Assembly: GCA_003509235.1 (NCBI GenBank)
Contig: DONH01000096.1
Span: 1 to 7,671 of the forward strand
Source of the DNA: Planctomycetaceae bacterium
GTDB lineage: Bacteria > Planctomycetota > Planctomycetia > Pirellulales > UBA1268
DNA: 7,671 bases
Direction: 5' to 3'
The first letter of the stretch is position 1, and every line of letters starts with the position of its first letter. Shown here one piece after another: positions 7,047-7,671 of this stretch. Below the pieces are notes generated by a model. The model saw only the letters and a program-made list of their open reading frames with translations. It did not search any database and was not told the origin of the DNA. Both the position numbers and the translations under genes were made by a program.

Positions 7047-7051
7047 CCGGA

Positions 7052-7671
7052 ATGGTTAATCAAAGGGACCGCTGGATTGAAGACCAGAGTGCTCATAGTG
7101 TGTCGTCATGCTGGGATCACCTGAGTAGCGATTGCTGTGTCCAGCATGAGGTTGAACAAGATCGTGTCTTTTTACCTCTCGGTTACGAGCCGGGGTATGA
7201 CTATCCGCTGCTTGTTTGGCTTCCACAATCGACTGATACTTCCTTTGACTTGGGTCGTACGATGACGCGGATGAGTCTGCGGAACTATCTTGCAGTGTTG
7301 CCTGCTGTTCCCTCTGATTCTGAGAATTGCTTTCAGGCGATTGACGCAATGGTTGATCGATACAGCGTCCATCGTCGTCGGGTTTATCTTATTGGAGTTG
7401 GAGCAGGTGGGGAGAATGCTTTTCGTTTGGCATGTCGAAATCCAGAATCATTTGCCGGTATTGTTTCAGTGAACGGTCAGTTCCCTGTCAATGAAGGTTT
7501 GCTTGGTCAGTTTGAGCGTGTTCGCTCGTTACCGATGATGCTGTGCTGTGACGAAAGAGCTAATGCGGCAGATTCATTGATGGCCCGTGACATCGATAAA
7601 ACACTACGACTTTTTCATGCTGCCGGTGGGCTTTTGTCACTTCTAGTGTACCGAGATAAAAGTAACAGCAG
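7052..7671 (+). CDS. Alpha/beta-hydrolase-fold protein lacking the catalytic serine (5' part, truncated by window)
   Basis: The frame is open from the ATG at 7052 to the window end, giving 206 residues without a stop. Residues 37-60 resemble the early strands of esterase/PHB-depolymerase-like hydrolases (V-F-L-P-L-G-Y, then YPLLVWLP), but the usual oxyanion His-Gly after the strand is replaced by P58-Q59. Residues 105-143 match the nucleophile-elbow region (S-V-H-R-R-R-V-Y-L-I-G, then helix and F-A-G-I-V-S-V-N-G). There the G-x-S-x-G motif reads G115-V-G117-A-G119, so the nucleophile is Gly. The later part (LPMMLCCDE at 160-168) fits the strand that normally precedes the acid residue. The product is probably a non-catalytic member of the fold; its role is unknown. 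GAGGAG at 7041-7046 supports the start. The C-terminal part, including any catalytic His, is not visible. Confidence 0.75.
   Translation, partial: MVNQRDRWIEDQSAHSVSSCWDHLSSDCCVQHEVEQDRVFLPLGYEPGYDYPLLVWLPQSTDTSFDLGRTMTRMSLRNYLAVLPAVPSDSENCFQAIDAMVDRYSVHRRRVYLIGVGAGGENAFRLACRNPESFAGIVSVNGQFPVNEGLLGQFERVRSLPMMLCCDERANAADSLMARDIDKTLRLFHAAGGLLSLLVYRDKSNS

Larger units (their letters stand above)
6845..7051. other. 207-base intergenic region with dense dyad symmetry
   Basis: The left part is C-rich, including seven Cs at 6860-6866, and has no open frame worth calling. The rest is taken up by the nested inverted repeats listed at 6882-7018 and a ribosome binding site at 7041-7046. No standard terminator (GC stem plus T-run) is present behind mdh. 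Confidence 0.55.

Noticed and set aside
7056..7349. Minus-strand open frame of 97 codons opposite the hydrolase-like gene
   Set aside because: The + strand frame here matches a known fold and has a strong ribosome binding site; the reverse frame is polar, low-complexity and unrecognisable.

Overview
The window reads as a chromosomal stretch of a planctomycete, probably from the Pirellulales/Rhodopirellula relatives. This rests on the gene mix (an aa3-type oxidase assembly block, a Sco protein with the variant T-C-D-P-E-N-D-T-P stretch, and secreted proteins of a kind I associate with planctomycetes), moderate GC and patchy Shine-Dalgarno use. The taxonomic call is inference; no rRNA or marker gene is present. 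All supported genes lie on the + strand.

Positions 1-3725 hold a tightly packed cytochrome c oxidase operon: the last codons of an unidentified upstream gene, protoheme IX farnesyltransferase (ctaB), oxidase subunit III with a large extra loop, a small subunit IV, a Sco-type copper chaperone lipoprotein, and a DUF420 (CtaM/YozB-like) membrane protein. Overlaps or short gaps join most of them, so co-transcription is likely. CtaB makes heme O (precursor of heme A), Sco delivers or reduces copper for CuA, DUF420 proteins assist aa3 maturation, and subunits III and IV are structural parts. Subunits I and II are not in the window.

Positions 3726-5659 start with a 250-base gap holding promoter-like signals. 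Then come two exported proteins without assigned function: a small CPTC-motif membrane protein that may be leaderless, and a 437-residue protein with a signal peptide, a C-terminal membrane anchor and what looks like an internally duplicated domain. Their position next to the oxidase genes suggests, but does not prove, a role in oxidase or copper biogenesis.

Positions 5660-6844 hold a clear NAD-dependent malate dehydrogenase (mdh). Its 240-base leader contains an 8-bp inverted repeat and a perfect 12-bp palindrome.

Positions 6845-7671 hold a 207-base gap with a dense set of nested inverted repeats closed by a perfect 11-bp stem (6882-7018). It is followed by the first 206 codons of an alpha/beta-hydrolase-like protein that lacks the nucleophile serine and the oxyanion His-Gly. 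The structured gap and the apparently non-catalytic hydrolase are the least ordinary parts. I found no mobile element, CRISPR array, tRNA or rRNA.
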